DNA from: JAABQT01 sp035459025
Lineage (GTDB): Bacteria > Pseudomonadota > Gammaproteobacteria > Burkholderiales > SG8-39
Reading direction: 5' to 3'
Assembly (NCBI GenBank): GCA_035459025.1
Contig: DATHYT010000085.1
Coordinates: 62,001-126,000 of the forward strand
Length of the DNA stretch: 64,000 nucleotides
Shown here: one piece after another, positions 19,052 through 28,202 of the stretch
How the letters are laid out: the number at the start of each line of letters is the position of its first letter
Position numbering within the stretch: the stretch's first letter is position 1
The notes under the pieces: generated by a model
Databases searched by the model: none
Told to the model about the DNA's origin: nothing
What the model saw: the letters and a program-made list of their open reading frames with translations, nothing else
Made by a program: the position numbers and the translations under genes

Positions 19052-19060
19052 GGCCCGCCG

Positions 19061-20266
19061 ATGCAGACCGAACTCGCCGCCTTCATCCGCGACACGCCCG
19101 AGGGACAGGAGGCCGACGCCATCCTGCGCAAGTGCGTGCATTGCGGGTTCTGCACGGCCACCTGCCCGACCTACCAGCTGCTCGGCGACGAGCTCGACGG
19201 GCCGCGCGGGCGCATCTACCTCGTCAAGCAGGTGCTGGAAGGCGCTACGCCGACGGCGCGCACGCAGCTGCACCTGGACCGCTGCCTCACCTGCCGCTCG
19301 TGCGAGACCACCTGCCCGTCGGGCGTGAAGTACGGGCGGCTCGCCGACATCGGCCGCGGCATCGTCGAGGCCAGGGTGCCGCGCTCGCTCTGGCAGCGGG
19401 TACAGCGCGCCGCGCTCGCCTTCGCCCTGCCGCGGCGCGCGCTGTTCGCGCTGCTGCTGGGGCTGGGCCGCCCGTTCCGGTTCCTGTTGCCGCGCCTCGT
19501 GCCCGCGCCGGCGGCGCCCGCCGGCGCCTGGCCGGCGCCACGGCATGCGCGCCGGATGCTCACGCTCGCGGGCTGCGTGCAGCCGGCGCTCGCGCCACGC
19601 ATCAACGCAGCCGCCGCGCGCGTGCTCGATCGCATCGGCGTGTCGCTCGTCGAGGTGCCGGGCGCGGGCTGCTGCGGCGCGCTGCGCTATCACCTCAACG
19701 ACCAGGACGCGGGCTGCGGCGACATGCGCGCGCTGATCGACGCCTGGTGGCCGGTCGTCGAGCGCGGCGAAGTGGAGGCGATCGTGGTGACGGCGAGCGG
19801 CTGCGGCGTGACCGTGAAGGACTACGGCCATCTGCTCGCCCATGATCCCGCCTACGCGGAAAAAGCGGCGCGCGTCGCGGCGCTGGCGCGCGACCTGAGC
19901 GAGGTGATCCCGCTCGAGGCGGTTCCCGAGCGCGCCGGCCTTGGGCGCATCGCGTTCCATTCCCCTTGCTCGTTGCAGCACGGCCAGCAGCTGCGCGGCG
20001 GCGCCGAGCGGCTGCTCACGCGCGCCGGCTTCGAGCTCACGCCGGTCCCCGAGGCGCACCTGTGCTGCGGCTCGGCGGGCACCTATTCGATCCTGCAATC
20101 CGAGCTCGCGGAGCAGCTGCGCGGCCGCAAGCTCGCGGCGCTGCAGAGCGGGCAGCCGGTCGGCATCGTCACCGCGAACATCGGTTGCCTGGTGCACCTG
20201 CAGGCGGGCGCGCAGGTGCCGGTCGCGCACTGGGTGGAACTGCTGGACGAAGCCCTGCAAGCGTAA
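19061..20266 (+). CDS. glcF: Glycolate oxidase iron-sulfur subunit GlcF
   Basis: A 401-residue protein carrying two [4Fe-4S] clusters: C25-C28-C31-C35 and C75-C78-C81-C85, each in CxxCxxCxxxCP form. Two CCG domains follow, with AGCCGALRYH and LCCGSAGTYS, which in this family take part in further Fe-S or heterodisulfide-type chemistry. It takes electrons from GlcDE. Its gene is separated from glcE by an antisense gene, so it needs its own promoter or long read-through. Its TAA stop forms part of the -10 candidate of the next gene. Confidence 0.95.
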   Translation: MQTELAAFIRDTPEGQEADAILRKCVHCGFCTATCPTYQLLGDELDGPRGRIYLVKQVLEGATPTARTQLHLDRCLTCRSCETTCPSGVKYGRLADIGRGIVEARVPRSLWQRVQRAALAFALPRRALFALLLGLGRPFRFLLPRLVPAPAAPAGAWPAPRHARRMLTLAGCVQPALAPRINAAAARVLDRIGVSLVEVPGAGCCGALRYHLNDQDAGCGDMRALIDAWWPVVERGEVEAIVVTASGCGVTVKDYGHLLAHDPAYAEKAARVAALARDLSEVIPLEAVPERAGLGRIAFHSPCSLQHGQQLRGGAERLLTRAGFELTPVPEAHLCCGSAGTYSILQSELAEQLRGRKLAALQSGQPVGIVTANIGCLVHLQAGAQVPVAHWVELLDEALQA

Positions 20267-20269
20267 AAT
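20264..20269 (+). promoter_or_regulatory. Possible -10 of the molybdopterin oxidoreductase gene, overlapping the glcF stop
   Basis: TAAAAT, whose TAA is the glcF stop codon. The predicted start near 20276 is 1 nt before the ATG at 20277. No ribosome site is visible before that ATG. Confidence 0.35.
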
Positions 20270-20276
20270 CCGGCGC

Positions 20277-22310
20277 ATGCTGGTCCGCGCCGCCTGCCCG
20301 CACGACTGCCCCGATACCTGCGGCATGCTGGTGACCGTGGAAGACGGCGTCGCCACGAAGATCCAGGGCGATCCCGCGATGCCGTTCACGCAGGGCACGC
20401 TCTGCACCAAGGTCGCGCACTACCTCGAGCGCACCTACGCGCCCGAGCGGCTGCTGCACCCCTTGCGGCGCGTCGGCCCCAAGGGCAGCGGGCGCTTCGA
20501 GCGCATCTCCTGGGACGCGGCGCTCGACGAGATCGGCGCGCGCCTCAAGGCGCTCGCCGCAGAGGACCCGGAAACGATCCTGCCGCTCAGCTACGCCGGC
20601 ACCATGGGCATGGTGCAGTACAGCTCGATGGACCGGCGCTTCTTTCATCGGCTCGGCGCCTCGATCCTCGACCGCACGCTGTGCTCTTCGGCCGGCAAGG
20701 CGGGCATCAAGGCCACGCTTGGCGGCTCGGTCGGCATGGACCCCGAGCGCTTCGACGAGGCGCAGCTGATCCTGCTCTGGGGCGCAAATCCCGTGGTGTC
20801 CAACCTGCACCTGTGGTCGCGCGTGCAGGAGGCCAAGCGCCGCGGCGCCCGGGTGGTGGCGATCGATCCCTACAGGAGCCTGTCGGCCGAGAAATGCACG
20901 CAGCACGTGGCGCTGCTGCCCGGCACCGACGGCGCGCTCGCGCTCGCCATGATGCACGTGCTGATCGCCGAAGACCTGCTCGATCGCGACTACATCGCGC
21001 GCCACACGCTCGGATTCGACCAGTTGGCCGAGCGCGTCAGGCAGTACACGCCGCAGTGGGCCGCGGGCGTCTGTGGCCTCGCCGTCGAGGAGATCGTGCA
21101 GCTTGCGCGGGCGTACGGCACGACGCGGCCCGCCGCCATCCGGCTGAATTACGGCATGCAGCGCCACGCCGGCGGCGGCATCGCCGCGCGCACCATTGCC
21201 TGTCTGCCGGCGCTGACCGGCGCCTGGCGCGACGTCGCCGGCGGCATCGTGCTCACGACGGCGGACTTCTACGGCTTCGACCACGCGGCGCTCGAGCGGC
21301 CCGATCTGCTCGGCGACAGGAAGCCCCGCGTCATCAACCACGCGGCGATCGGCGACGCGCTCACCGCGGCCGAGCCGCCGGTGAAGGCGGTGGTCGTCTA
21401 CAACAACAACCCGGTGGCCGTGTGCCCGGACTCGGAGAAGGTGCTGGCGGGCTTTCGCCGCGAGGACCTCTTCTGCGTGGTGATGGACTCGTTCATGACC
21501 GACACCGCGGACTACGCCGACCTGGTGCTGCCCGCGACCACGCAGCTCGAGCACTACGACGTGCACAAGTCCTACGGGCACCTGTACGCGGTGGCCAACA
21601 ACCCCGCGATCGCGCCGGTGGGCGAGTCATTGCCGAATTCCGAAGTGTTCCGGCGCCTTGCCGCGCGCCTGGGGTTCGCGGAGCCGTGCTTTCGCGACAG
21701 CGACGAGGACATCTGCCGCACGGCGCTCGCCAGTACGCAGCCGCGCATGCGCGGCATCGACTGGGAGCAGATGAAGCAGCGTGGCTGGCAGCGCCTCGAC
21801 GTGCCGGCGCGCTTCGCGCCGTTCGCCGAAGGCGGCTTCCCAACGCCCTCGGGCAAGTGTGAGTTCTACAGCGCGGCGCTGCAAGGGCAGGGCATCGACC
21901 CGCTGCCGTTCTACAACCCGCCCGCCGAGCCGGCGGTGCCGGGCGAGCTGCAGTTCATCTCGCCGCCGGCGCGAAACTTTCTGAACTCGAGCTTCGCGCA
22001 CCTGAAGCGCTTCCGCGAGCTTGAGGGTGAGCCGCGCCTAGAGATGCACACCACGGACGCCGCGGCGCGCGGCATCCGCGACGGCGACACCGTGCGTGTG
22101 TTCAACGCGCGCGGCAGCCTGCGACTGCGCGCGCGCGTGAACGACCGGCCACGTCCCGGCGTGGTGGTCGCGCCCTCGGTGTGGTGGAAGAAGCACTCGC
22201 CCGACCGCGGTAATGCCAACAACCTGACCGGGCAGCGCGTCGCCGACCTGGGCGGCGGCGCCACGTTCTACGACTGCCGGGTGCAGGTTGAACGCGCCAC
22301 GCACGCTTGA
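20277..22310 (+). CDS. Molybdopterin oxidoreductase of the DMSO reductase family, substrate unknown
   Basis: A 677-residue bis-MGD enzyme. The N-terminal [4Fe-4S] site is C7-x3-C11-x3-C15 with C43 downstream (ACPHDCPDTCGM and GTLCTK). The next landmark, RTLCSSAGKAG near residue 136, sits where the molybdenum ligand is expected. VVYNNNPVAVCPDS and DSFMTDTADYADLVLPATTQLE are typical of the central domains, and the C-terminal MopB-binding domain has NNLTGQRVADLGGG. There is no Tat signal, so it should be cytoplasmic. No dedicated Fe-S or membrane partner follows. Placement after glcF may reflect an oxidoreductase role in C2 metabolism, but that is inference. A formate-dehydrogenase-like activity is another option. 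Confidence 0.85.
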   Translation: MLVRAACPHDCPDTCGMLVTVEDGVATKIQGDPAMPFTQGTLCTKVAHYLERTYAPERLLHPLRRVGPKGSGRFERISWDAALDEIGARLKALAAEDPETILPLSYAGTMGMVQYSSMDRRFFHRLGASILDRTLCSSAGKAGIKATLGGSVGMDPERFDEAQLILLWGANPVVSNLHLWSRVQEAKRRGARVVAIDPYRSLSAEKCTQHVALLPGTDGALALAMMHVLIAEDLLDRDYIARHTLGFDQLAERVRQYTPQWAAGVCGLAVEEIVQLARAYGTTRPAAIRLNYGMQRHAGGGIAARTIACLPALTGAWRDVAGGIVLTTADFYGFDHAALERPDLLGDRKPRVINHAAIGDALTAAEPPVKAVVVYNNNPVAVCPDSEKVLAGFRREDLFCVVMDSFMTDTADYADLVLPATTQLEHYDVHKSYGHLYAVANNPAIAPVGESLPNSEVFRRLAARLGFAEPCFRDSDEDICRTALASTQPRMRGIDWEQMKQRGWQRLDVPARFAPFAEGGFPTPSGKCEFYSAALQGQGIDPLPFYNPPAEPAVPGELQFISPPARNFLNSSFAHLKRFRELEGEPRLEMHTTDAAARGIRDGDTVRVFNARGSLRLRARVNDRPRPGVVVAPSVWWKKHSPDRGNANNLTGQRVADLGGGATFYDCRVQVERATHA

Positions 22311-24825
22311 TCTGATCCTGCCGCAGGCCCGCGTTGACGCGGCGCGGGTCGCGGCGCTGTTCGGCATCGCCAAGACGGTGTATGCGGCGACGCTGGTTGC
22401 GGGCGCTTTGGTGGTGGCGATGCTCTGGGGCGAGACGCCCGTCGCAGCGCTCGCCACCTGGTACGGCGTGCTGGCGGCGGTGACGCTGGCGCGCCTCGGG
22501 CTGCATCGCGCCCACGCCGCGCACCCGGAGCGGCGCACGCCGCTCGCCTGGGAGCGGCGCTTTGCGCTCGGGGCGTTCACCGCCGGGCTGCTGTGGGCGC
22601 TGCCGATCGCCGCGTTCTTCCCGCAGGCGCCGGTGCTGCAGACGGCCGTGTTGCTCGTGACGGCGGCCGCCGTGGTCGGCGCGGCGGGGGTGTACGCCGC
22701 CAGCGCGGCCGCGTTCTACGGTTTCTGCCTGCCCCCGATCCTCGCCGTCGTCGTCCAGTTCGCGCGCCAGCCCGGCGAGGTCTATCCGCTGCTCGCGCTG
22801 GCCGCGCTGGTGTTCGTCGCGGCCATGGTGCGCGTGTACCGCGACATGCACGCCAACGTGGTGGGCGCGCTCGGCGCGCGTGCCGAGAAGGAGGCGCTGC
22901 TCGAGCGCGTGGCACAGAGCGAGGCGCGGCTGCGCGACGCGATCGAGGGCTTCCCCGAGGGCATCGCGGTGTTCGACGAGGACGGGCGCGTGCTCGCGTC
23001 CAACGATGCTTACACGACGGTCGCGGGCGAGGCGCGCGCGGCGGGCGCGGCGGAGGCGCCCGCCGTGCGCCAGTTCCGCACCCGCGATGGACGCTGGATG
23101 CAGGGCCACTTCGTGCGCATGGAGCGCGGGGGCGCGGTGGGCGTGTTCACCGACGTGAGCGACCTGAAGCGCGCGCAGGCGGCGTTCGAGGCCGCGCTCG
23201 CCGAGCGCGACCTGGTGCTCGATGCGCTGCCGCTGGGCGTCGCTTTCGTCGAGAATCGCGTCATCGCGCGCTGCAATGCACGCCTCGAACGCATGCTCGG
23301 CTACGAGCCGGGCGAGCTCGCCGGACAGTCCGCGCGCCTGCTCTATCCGAGCGACGCAGCCTGGCGCGGCGGCGCGGCGATGTACGAGGCCCTAAGCGGC
23401 GGCGCGCTCTACGAGGGCGACGGCGAGCTGCGGCGCAAGGACGGCACGACGCAGTGGTGCCGCGCCTGGGCGCGCACGCTGAACCCCGCGGCGCCGCAGG
23501 AGGCGACGATCATCGCGTTCTCCGACATCGCCGAGCGGCGGGCGGCCGAGCAGGCGCTCGCCGCGAGCGAGGCGCTGTACCGCAGCCTGGTCGAGACCTC
23601 GAACGACCTGGTGTGGTCGGTCGACCGCGACGGCCGCTGGACTTATCTCAATCCGGAAGCGGTGCGCCGGATCTACGGCGGCCGCCCTGCCGATCTCCTC
23701 GGGCACGCGTTCCACGAGCCGGTGGTGCCGGCGCTGCGCGAGCGCGACCGCGCGGTGTTCGAGCGGGTGCTCGCGGGCGAGCCGGTATTCCGGCACGAGA
23801 CGCGCCACCGACGCAGCGACGGCACCAGCGTCGACTTGTCGTTCAACGCGGTGCCGCTGCGCGACGCGCGCGGCGCGATCGTCGGCGCCACCGGCACGGC
23901 GCGCGACATCACCGAGGAGCGGCGCGCGGCCGCCGCGCTGCACGAGGGCATCGAGAAGCTGCGCCTCGCCGTCGAGGCGGCGGAGCTGGTCTACTGGGAG
24001 TGGGACCAGGCCAGCGGCGAGCTGCATTGGGGCCGGGACCCGTCGGGGCGCCTCGGCGCGCAAAACGGGCATACCGTGCGCTGGAGCGAGTACGTGCAGC
24101 TGGTGCATCCGGAGGATCGCGAGCGCTACCTCGCCGAAACGCGTGCCGCCTGGAGCAGTCGGCAGCCGTACGGCGCGGAGTACCGCGTGATCGGCCGCGA
24201 GGGGCAGGTGGCATGGATCTCGGCGCGCGGCAAGGTGCTCACCGACAGCGCGGGCCGCGCGCAGCGCATGATCGGGGTGTCGCAGGACATCACCGAGCGC
24301 AAGCGCCGCGAGGAGGAAGACCGCTTCCTCGCCTACCACGACACGCTCACGGGGCTGCCCAACCGCCGCTTGCTGGACGACCGCCTGCGCCAGGCGCTGT
24401 ACCTCGCGCAGCGGCGCGGCACGCGCCTCGCCGTGATGCTCGTCGATCTCGACGACTTCAAGCGCGTGAACGACGAGCGGGGACACCGCGCGGGCGACGC
24501 GGTGCTGCGCCAGGTGGCGCAGCGGCTCGCGGACTGCGTGCGCAAGGCCGATACGCTCGCGCGCCAGGGCGGTGACGAGTTCGTGGTGGTGATCCCCGAG
24601 CTCGCGCAGGACGGCGACGCCGAGGTCGTGGCGCAGAAGATCCTGCGCGCGCTCGCCGAGCCGGTGCGCGCCGAAGGCGAAGCGCTGCGCGTCGGCGCGA
24701 GTATCGGCATCTCGCTGCACCCGGGCGACGCCGGCGACGGCGACGCGCTGCTGCGCAACGCCGACGCCGCCATGTACCGCGCGAAGCAATCGGGCGGCAA
24801 CCAGTACTGCTATTACGGCCGCTAG
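22288..24825 (+). CDS. Membrane sensor diguanylate cyclase with PAS repeats
   Basis: An 845-residue signalling protein. The first 190 residues hold about six membrane segments of MASE type. Four PAS-like modules follow (about 210-300, 305-415, 420-545 and 550-670); the second has FVENRVIARCNARLERMLGY, the third SLVETSNDLVWSVDRDGRW. The C-terminal GGDEF domain (from about 680) has DTLTGLPNRR, an intact RQGGDEF active site, and the RxxD inhibitory site (RKAD) five residues before it, so it should make cyclic di-GMP under product control. No EAL domain. TTG at 22288 overlaps the end of the oxidoreductase gene by 23 nt; a later start is possible. Confidence 0.88.
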   Translation: MNAPRTLDLILPQARVDAARVAALFGIAKTVYAATLVAGALVVAMLWGETPVAALATWYGVLAAVTLARLGLHRAHAAHPERRTPLAWERRFALGAFTAGLLWALPIAAFFPQAPVLQTAVLLVTAAAVVGAAGVYAASAAAFYGFCLPPILAVVVQFARQPGEVYPLLALAALVFVAAMVRVYRDMHANVVGALGARAEKEALLERVAQSEARLRDAIEGFPEGIAVFDEDGRVLASNDAYTTVAGEARAAGAAEAPAVRQFRTRDGRWMQGHFVRMERGGAVGVFTDVSDLKRAQAAFEAALAERDLVLDALPLGVAFVENRVIARCNARLERMLGYEPGELAGQSARLLYPSDAAWRGGAAMYEALSGGALYEGDGELRRKDGTTQWCRAWARTLNPAAPQEATIIAFSDIAERRAAEQALAASEALYRSLVETSNDLVWSVDRDGRWTYLNPEAVRRIYGGRPADLLGHAFHEPVVPALRERDRAVFERVLAGEPVFRHETRHRRSDGTSVDLSFNAVPLRDARGAIVGATGTARDITEERRAAAALHEGIEKLRLAVEAAELVYWEWDQASGELHWGRDPSGRLGAQNGHTVRWSEYVQLVHPEDRERYLAETRAAWSSRQPYGAEYRVIGREGQVAWISARGKVLTDSAGRAQRMIGVSQDITERKRREEEDRFLAYHDTLTGLPNRRLLDDRLRQALYLAQRRGTRLAVMLVDLDDFKRVNDERGHRAGDAVLRQVAQRLADCVRKADTLARQGGDEFVVVIPELAQDGDAEVVAQKILRALAEPVRAEGEALRVGASIGISLHPGDAGDGDALLRNADAAMYRAKQSGGNQYCYYGR

Positions 24826-24848
24826 CGCGCTGCGGTAGAGTTGCGCGC

Positions 24849-26606
24849 ATGGGTTCGCTCGCGCGCCTGGCGCGCTTTCTCGCCCCGTACCGCTGGCGAG
24901 TCGCCGCGGCGCTCGCCGCCCTCCTGGCGGCGGCGGCCTGCGTGCTGGCGCTGGGGCAGGGCCTGAAGTACGTGGTCGACGCCGGCTTCGGCAGCGGCGA
25001 GCCGCGCCTGCTTGACCAGGCGCTCGCCGCCGCGGTGGCGGTGGCCGTGACGCTTGCGATCGCCACCTACTTCCGCTTCTACCTGATGATGAGCACCGGC
25101 GAGCGCGTGGTCACCGACCTGCGCCGGGCGGTGTTCGATCACCTGCTCGGGCTCTCGCCGGGGTTCTACGAGACGGCGCGCACCGGCGAGTTGGTGTCGC
25201 GCCTGGCGAGCGACACCACCGTGGTGCAGCAGGTGATCGGCTACGGCCTGTCGATGTTCGTGCGGAACCTCCTCATGATGGTCGGCGCGGCGGCGATGCT
25301 GTTCTTCACCAGCTGGAAGCTGGCGGCGCTGGTGCTCGCCGGCGTGCCGGCGACGCTGGTGCCGATCCTGCTGCTCGGCCGCCGCGTGCGGCGCCTGTCG
25401 CGCCGCAGCCAGGACCGCGTCGCCGACGTCTCGGCGCACGTCGACGAGGCCGTGCACGAGGTGCGCACGGTGCAGGCCTACGCGCACGAGGACACGGATC
25501 GCGCGGCGTTCGCGCAGCATGCCGAGGCCGCGTATGCCGCCGCCGCCGCCAGCCTGGGGCAGAAGTCCGCGCTCATCGCGACGGTGATGCTGATCGCGTT
25601 CTGCGCGGTGGGCGTCATCCTGTGGGTGGGGGGCCACGACGTGCTCGCCGGTCGCCTGAGCGCGGGCGAGCTCGCGGCCTTCGTGTTCTACGCCGGCGTG
25701 GTGGCCACCGGCGCGGGCACCGTGTCCGAGGTGTGGGGCGACCTGCAGCGCGCCGCCGGCGCCACCGAGCGCCTGTTCGAGCTGCTCGATGCGCGGCCCG
25801 CGATCGCCGCGCCGGCCGCGCCGCGTCCGGTGCCGGCCGCGCCGCGCGTGTACGAGTTCGATGCGGTCAGCTTCGCCTACGCCGGCCGGCCGCACGCCGC
25901 CGCGCTGGAGCGCTTCAGCCTGCGCCTTGCCGCCGGCGAGCGCGTCGCGCTGGTCGGCCCCTCCGGCGCCGGCAAGAGCACGGTGCTCGCGCTGCTGCTC
26001 CGGTTCTACGACCCGCAAGGCGGTGCGATCCGCGTCGACGGCGTGGACCTGCGCGACATGGAGCCGCGCGCCCTGCGCGGCCTGATGGCGGTGGTGCCGC
26101 AGGAGCCGGTGATCTTCGCGGCGAGCGCCTTCGACAACGTGCGCTACGGCCGGCCGGAGGCGAGCCGGGCCGAGGTCGAGCGCGCCTGCGAGCAGGCGTT
26201 CGCCGCGGAGTTCATCGCGCGGCTGCCGCAGGGCCTCGACACGCCGCTCGGCGAGCGCGGCGTCACGCTCTCGGGCGGCCAGCGCCAGCGCCTGTCGATC
26301 GCGCGTGCGCTGCTCGCCGACCGGCCGCTGCTGCTGCTCGACGAAGCGACCAGCTCGCTCGACGCCGAGAGCGAGCGCATGGTGCAGCAGGCGCTCGAGC
26401 GCCTGGAGCACGGGCGCACCACGCTGGTGATCGCGCATCGCCTGGCCACCGTGCAGCATGCCGACCGCATCGTGGTGATGGACCGCGGCACGATCGTCGC
26501 CCAGGGCACGCACGCCGAGCTGATGCGCCAGGGCGGGCTGTACGCGAGCCTCGCGCAGTTGCAGTTTCTCGACGGCGCGGCGGCGAGGGTCGCGCGCGCC
26601 GCATGA
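24849..26606 (+). CDS. ABC exporter, fused membrane and ATPase domains (MsbA/LmrA-like)
   Basis: A 585-residue half-transporter that should work as a homodimer in the inner membrane. Six membrane segments (about 15-320) with the ETARTGELVSRLASDTT coupling region, then an ATPase with GPSGAGKST, the Q-loop in VPQEPVIFAASA, signature LSGGQRQR, Walker B LLLLDEATSSLD and the HRLATV switch. Substrate is unknown; lipid A, drugs and other lipids are all within the family. TAGAGT lies at 24836-24841, directly before the ATG, with no ribosome site between. The stop overlaps the next gene's start (ATGA). Confidence 0.9.
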   Translation: MGSLARLARFLAPYRWRVAAALAALLAAAACVLALGQGLKYVVDAGFGSGEPRLLDQALAAAVAVAVTLAIATYFRFYLMMSTGERVVTDLRRAVFDHLLGLSPGFYETARTGELVSRLASDTTVVQQVIGYGLSMFVRNLLMMVGAAAMLFFTSWKLAALVLAGVPATLVPILLLGRRVRRLSRRSQDRVADVSAHVDEAVHEVRTVQAYAHEDTDRAAFAQHAEAAYAAAAASLGQKSALIATVMLIAFCAVGVILWVGGHDVLAGRLSAGELAAFVFYAGVVATGAGTVSEVWGDLQRAAGATERLFELLDARPAIAAPAAPRPVPAAPRVYEFDAVSFAYAGRPHAAALERFSLRLAAGERVALVGPSGAGKSTVLALLLRFYDPQGGAIRVDGVDLRDMEPRALRGLMAVVPQEPVIFAASAFDNVRYGRPEASRAEVERACEQAFAAEFIARLPQGLDTPLGERGVTLSGGQRQRLSIARALLADRPLLLLDEATSSLDAESERMVQQALERLEHGRTTLVIAHRLATVQHADRIVVMDRGTIVAQGTHAELMRQGGLYASLAQLQFLDGAAARVARAA

Positions 26607-28105
26607 GGCGAGCGGCGGTGCTGCTGGCGCTCGCGGCCGCGGCCGCGGCGACGCAGGCGGAGCCGCTGGTGGTGGGCTCCAAGCGCTTCACCGAGTCCTA
26701 CATCCTCGGCGAGCTCATCGCGCAGACCGCGCGCGCCGCCGGCGCCGAGGTCGAGCTGCGCCCCGGCATGGGCGGCACCAAGATCCTGTACGAGGCGCTG
26801 CGCACCGGCGCCATCGACCTGTATCCGGAGTACACCGGCACCATCGCGCGCGAGATCCTGCAGGGCGAGACGCACGCCTCGCTCGGTGCGCTGAATGCGC
26901 GCCTCGCACCGCTCGGCCTGGCGGCGTCGGTGCCGCTCGGCTTCAACAACACCTACGCCATCGGCGTGCGCGCGGCGCTGGCAGAGCGCCGGGGGCTCGG
27001 GCGCATCTCCGACCTGAAGGGGCAGCGGCGGCTGCGTTTCGGCTTCGGCCACGAGTTCCTCGCCCGGCGCGACGGCTGGCCGGGGCTCGCCGCCGCCTAC
27101 GGCCTGGCGCAGCGCCCGCGCGGCCTGGATCACGGGCTTGCCTACGAGGCGCTCGCCGCGGGCGAGGTGGACGTCATCGACCTGTATTCGACCGACGCCA
27201 AGATCGCGCGCTACGCCATCGCGATTCTCGAGGACGACCGCGGCTTCTTTCCCGCCTACGACGCGGTGCTGCTGCATCGCACCGGCGTGCCGGAGCGTTT
27301 TCCGCGCGCCTGGCGCGCACTGCGCGGGCTCGAGGGCACGATCGACGCCGAGCGCATGCGGCGCATGAACGCCGCCGCCGAGCTCGAGGGCAAGAGCTTC
27401 GCCGACGCCGCCCGCCTGCACGGCGCGGGGCGCGCGGCCCCGCCGCGGCCCGGCGCGCGCACCCTGATGGCCGCGCTGTTCGGCCCGGATTTCTGGCGCC
27501 TGACGCGCGAGCACCTGCTGCTGGTGTTCGCCTCGCTCGCCGCGAGCGTCGCCGCGGCCGTGCCGCTCGGCGTCGCGGCCGCGAAGCTGCCGCGCCTGGC
27601 GCAGCCGATCCTCGGCGTGGTGGGCGTGATCCAGACCATCCCGTCGCTCGCGCTGTTCGCTTTCCTCATCGCGCTCACCGGCGCCATCGGCACCTGGCCG
27701 GCGCTGCTGGCGCTGTTCCTGTATGCACTGCTGCCGATCGTGCGCAACACCCACGCCGGGCTCGCCGGCATCGCCGCAGGCATGCATCAGGCGGCGCTCG
27801 CGCTCGCGCTGCCACGCCGCGTGCGGCTGTGGAGAATCGAGCTGCCGCTCGCGCTGCCCACGATCCTCGCCGGCGTCAAGACCTCCGCGGTGATCAACGT
27901 CGGCACCGCCACCATCGCGGCGTTCATCGGCGCCGGCGGCTACGGCGAGCGCATCGCCTCGGGCCTGGCGTTGAACGACAACGTCATGCTGCTGGCCGGC
28001 GCGATTCCCGCCGCGGCGCTGGCGCTGCTGGTGCAGGGGGCGTTCGAGCTCGCCGAGCGCCGTTGCGCATGGATGCGCGAAGCCCCGGGGCAGGGGAAGG
28101 TATGA
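26603..28105 (+). CDS. Fused osmoprotectant-type binding protein and permease (OpuC/ProXW-like)
   Basis: A 500-residue fusion. After a signal peptide comes a quaternary-amine binding domain (about 20-275) with VGSKRFTESYILGELIAQ, GAIDLYPEYTGTIAREIL and AAGEVDVIDLYSTDAKI, then an inner-membrane permease domain (about 300-490) with LGVVGVIQTIPSLALFAFL and NVGTATIAAFIGAGGYGERI. The family imports glycine betaine, choline or similar compounds. Such binding protein-permease fusions are known. It would still need an OpuCA-type ATPase, and none is in the window; the ABC exporter before it has its own fused ATPase of another class. The ATGA overlap with that exporter is therefore puzzling. Confidence 0.85.
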   Translation: MRRAAVLLALAAAAAATQAEPLVVGSKRFTESYILGELIAQTARAAGAEVELRPGMGGTKILYEALRTGAIDLYPEYTGTIAREILQGETHASLGALNARLAPLGLAASVPLGFNNTYAIGVRAALAERRGLGRISDLKGQRRLRFGFGHEFLARRDGWPGLAAAYGLAQRPRGLDHGLAYEALAAGEVDVIDLYSTDAKIARYAIAILEDDRGFFPAYDAVLLHRTGVPERFPRAWRALRGLEGTIDAERMRRMNAAAELEGKSFADAARLHGAGRAAPPRPGARTLMAALFGPDFWRLTREHLLLVFASLAASVAAAVPLGVAAAKLPRLAQPILGVVGVIQTIPSLALFAFLIALTGAIGTWPALLALFLYALLPIVRNTHAGLAGIAAGMHQAALALALPRRVRLWRIELPLALPTILAGVKTSAVINVGTATIAAFIGAGGYGERIASGLALNDNVMLLAGAIPAAALALLVQGAFELAERRCAWMREAPGQGKV

Positions 28106-28202
28106 TGCAGATCAAGCCCGCACCCGGCCGCGAAAGTAGACTTGGGCACCCGGGGCAGCGGCCTCGAGCGAAATCCGGTCCGGCTATTCAAAAGGGAGAT
28201 CC

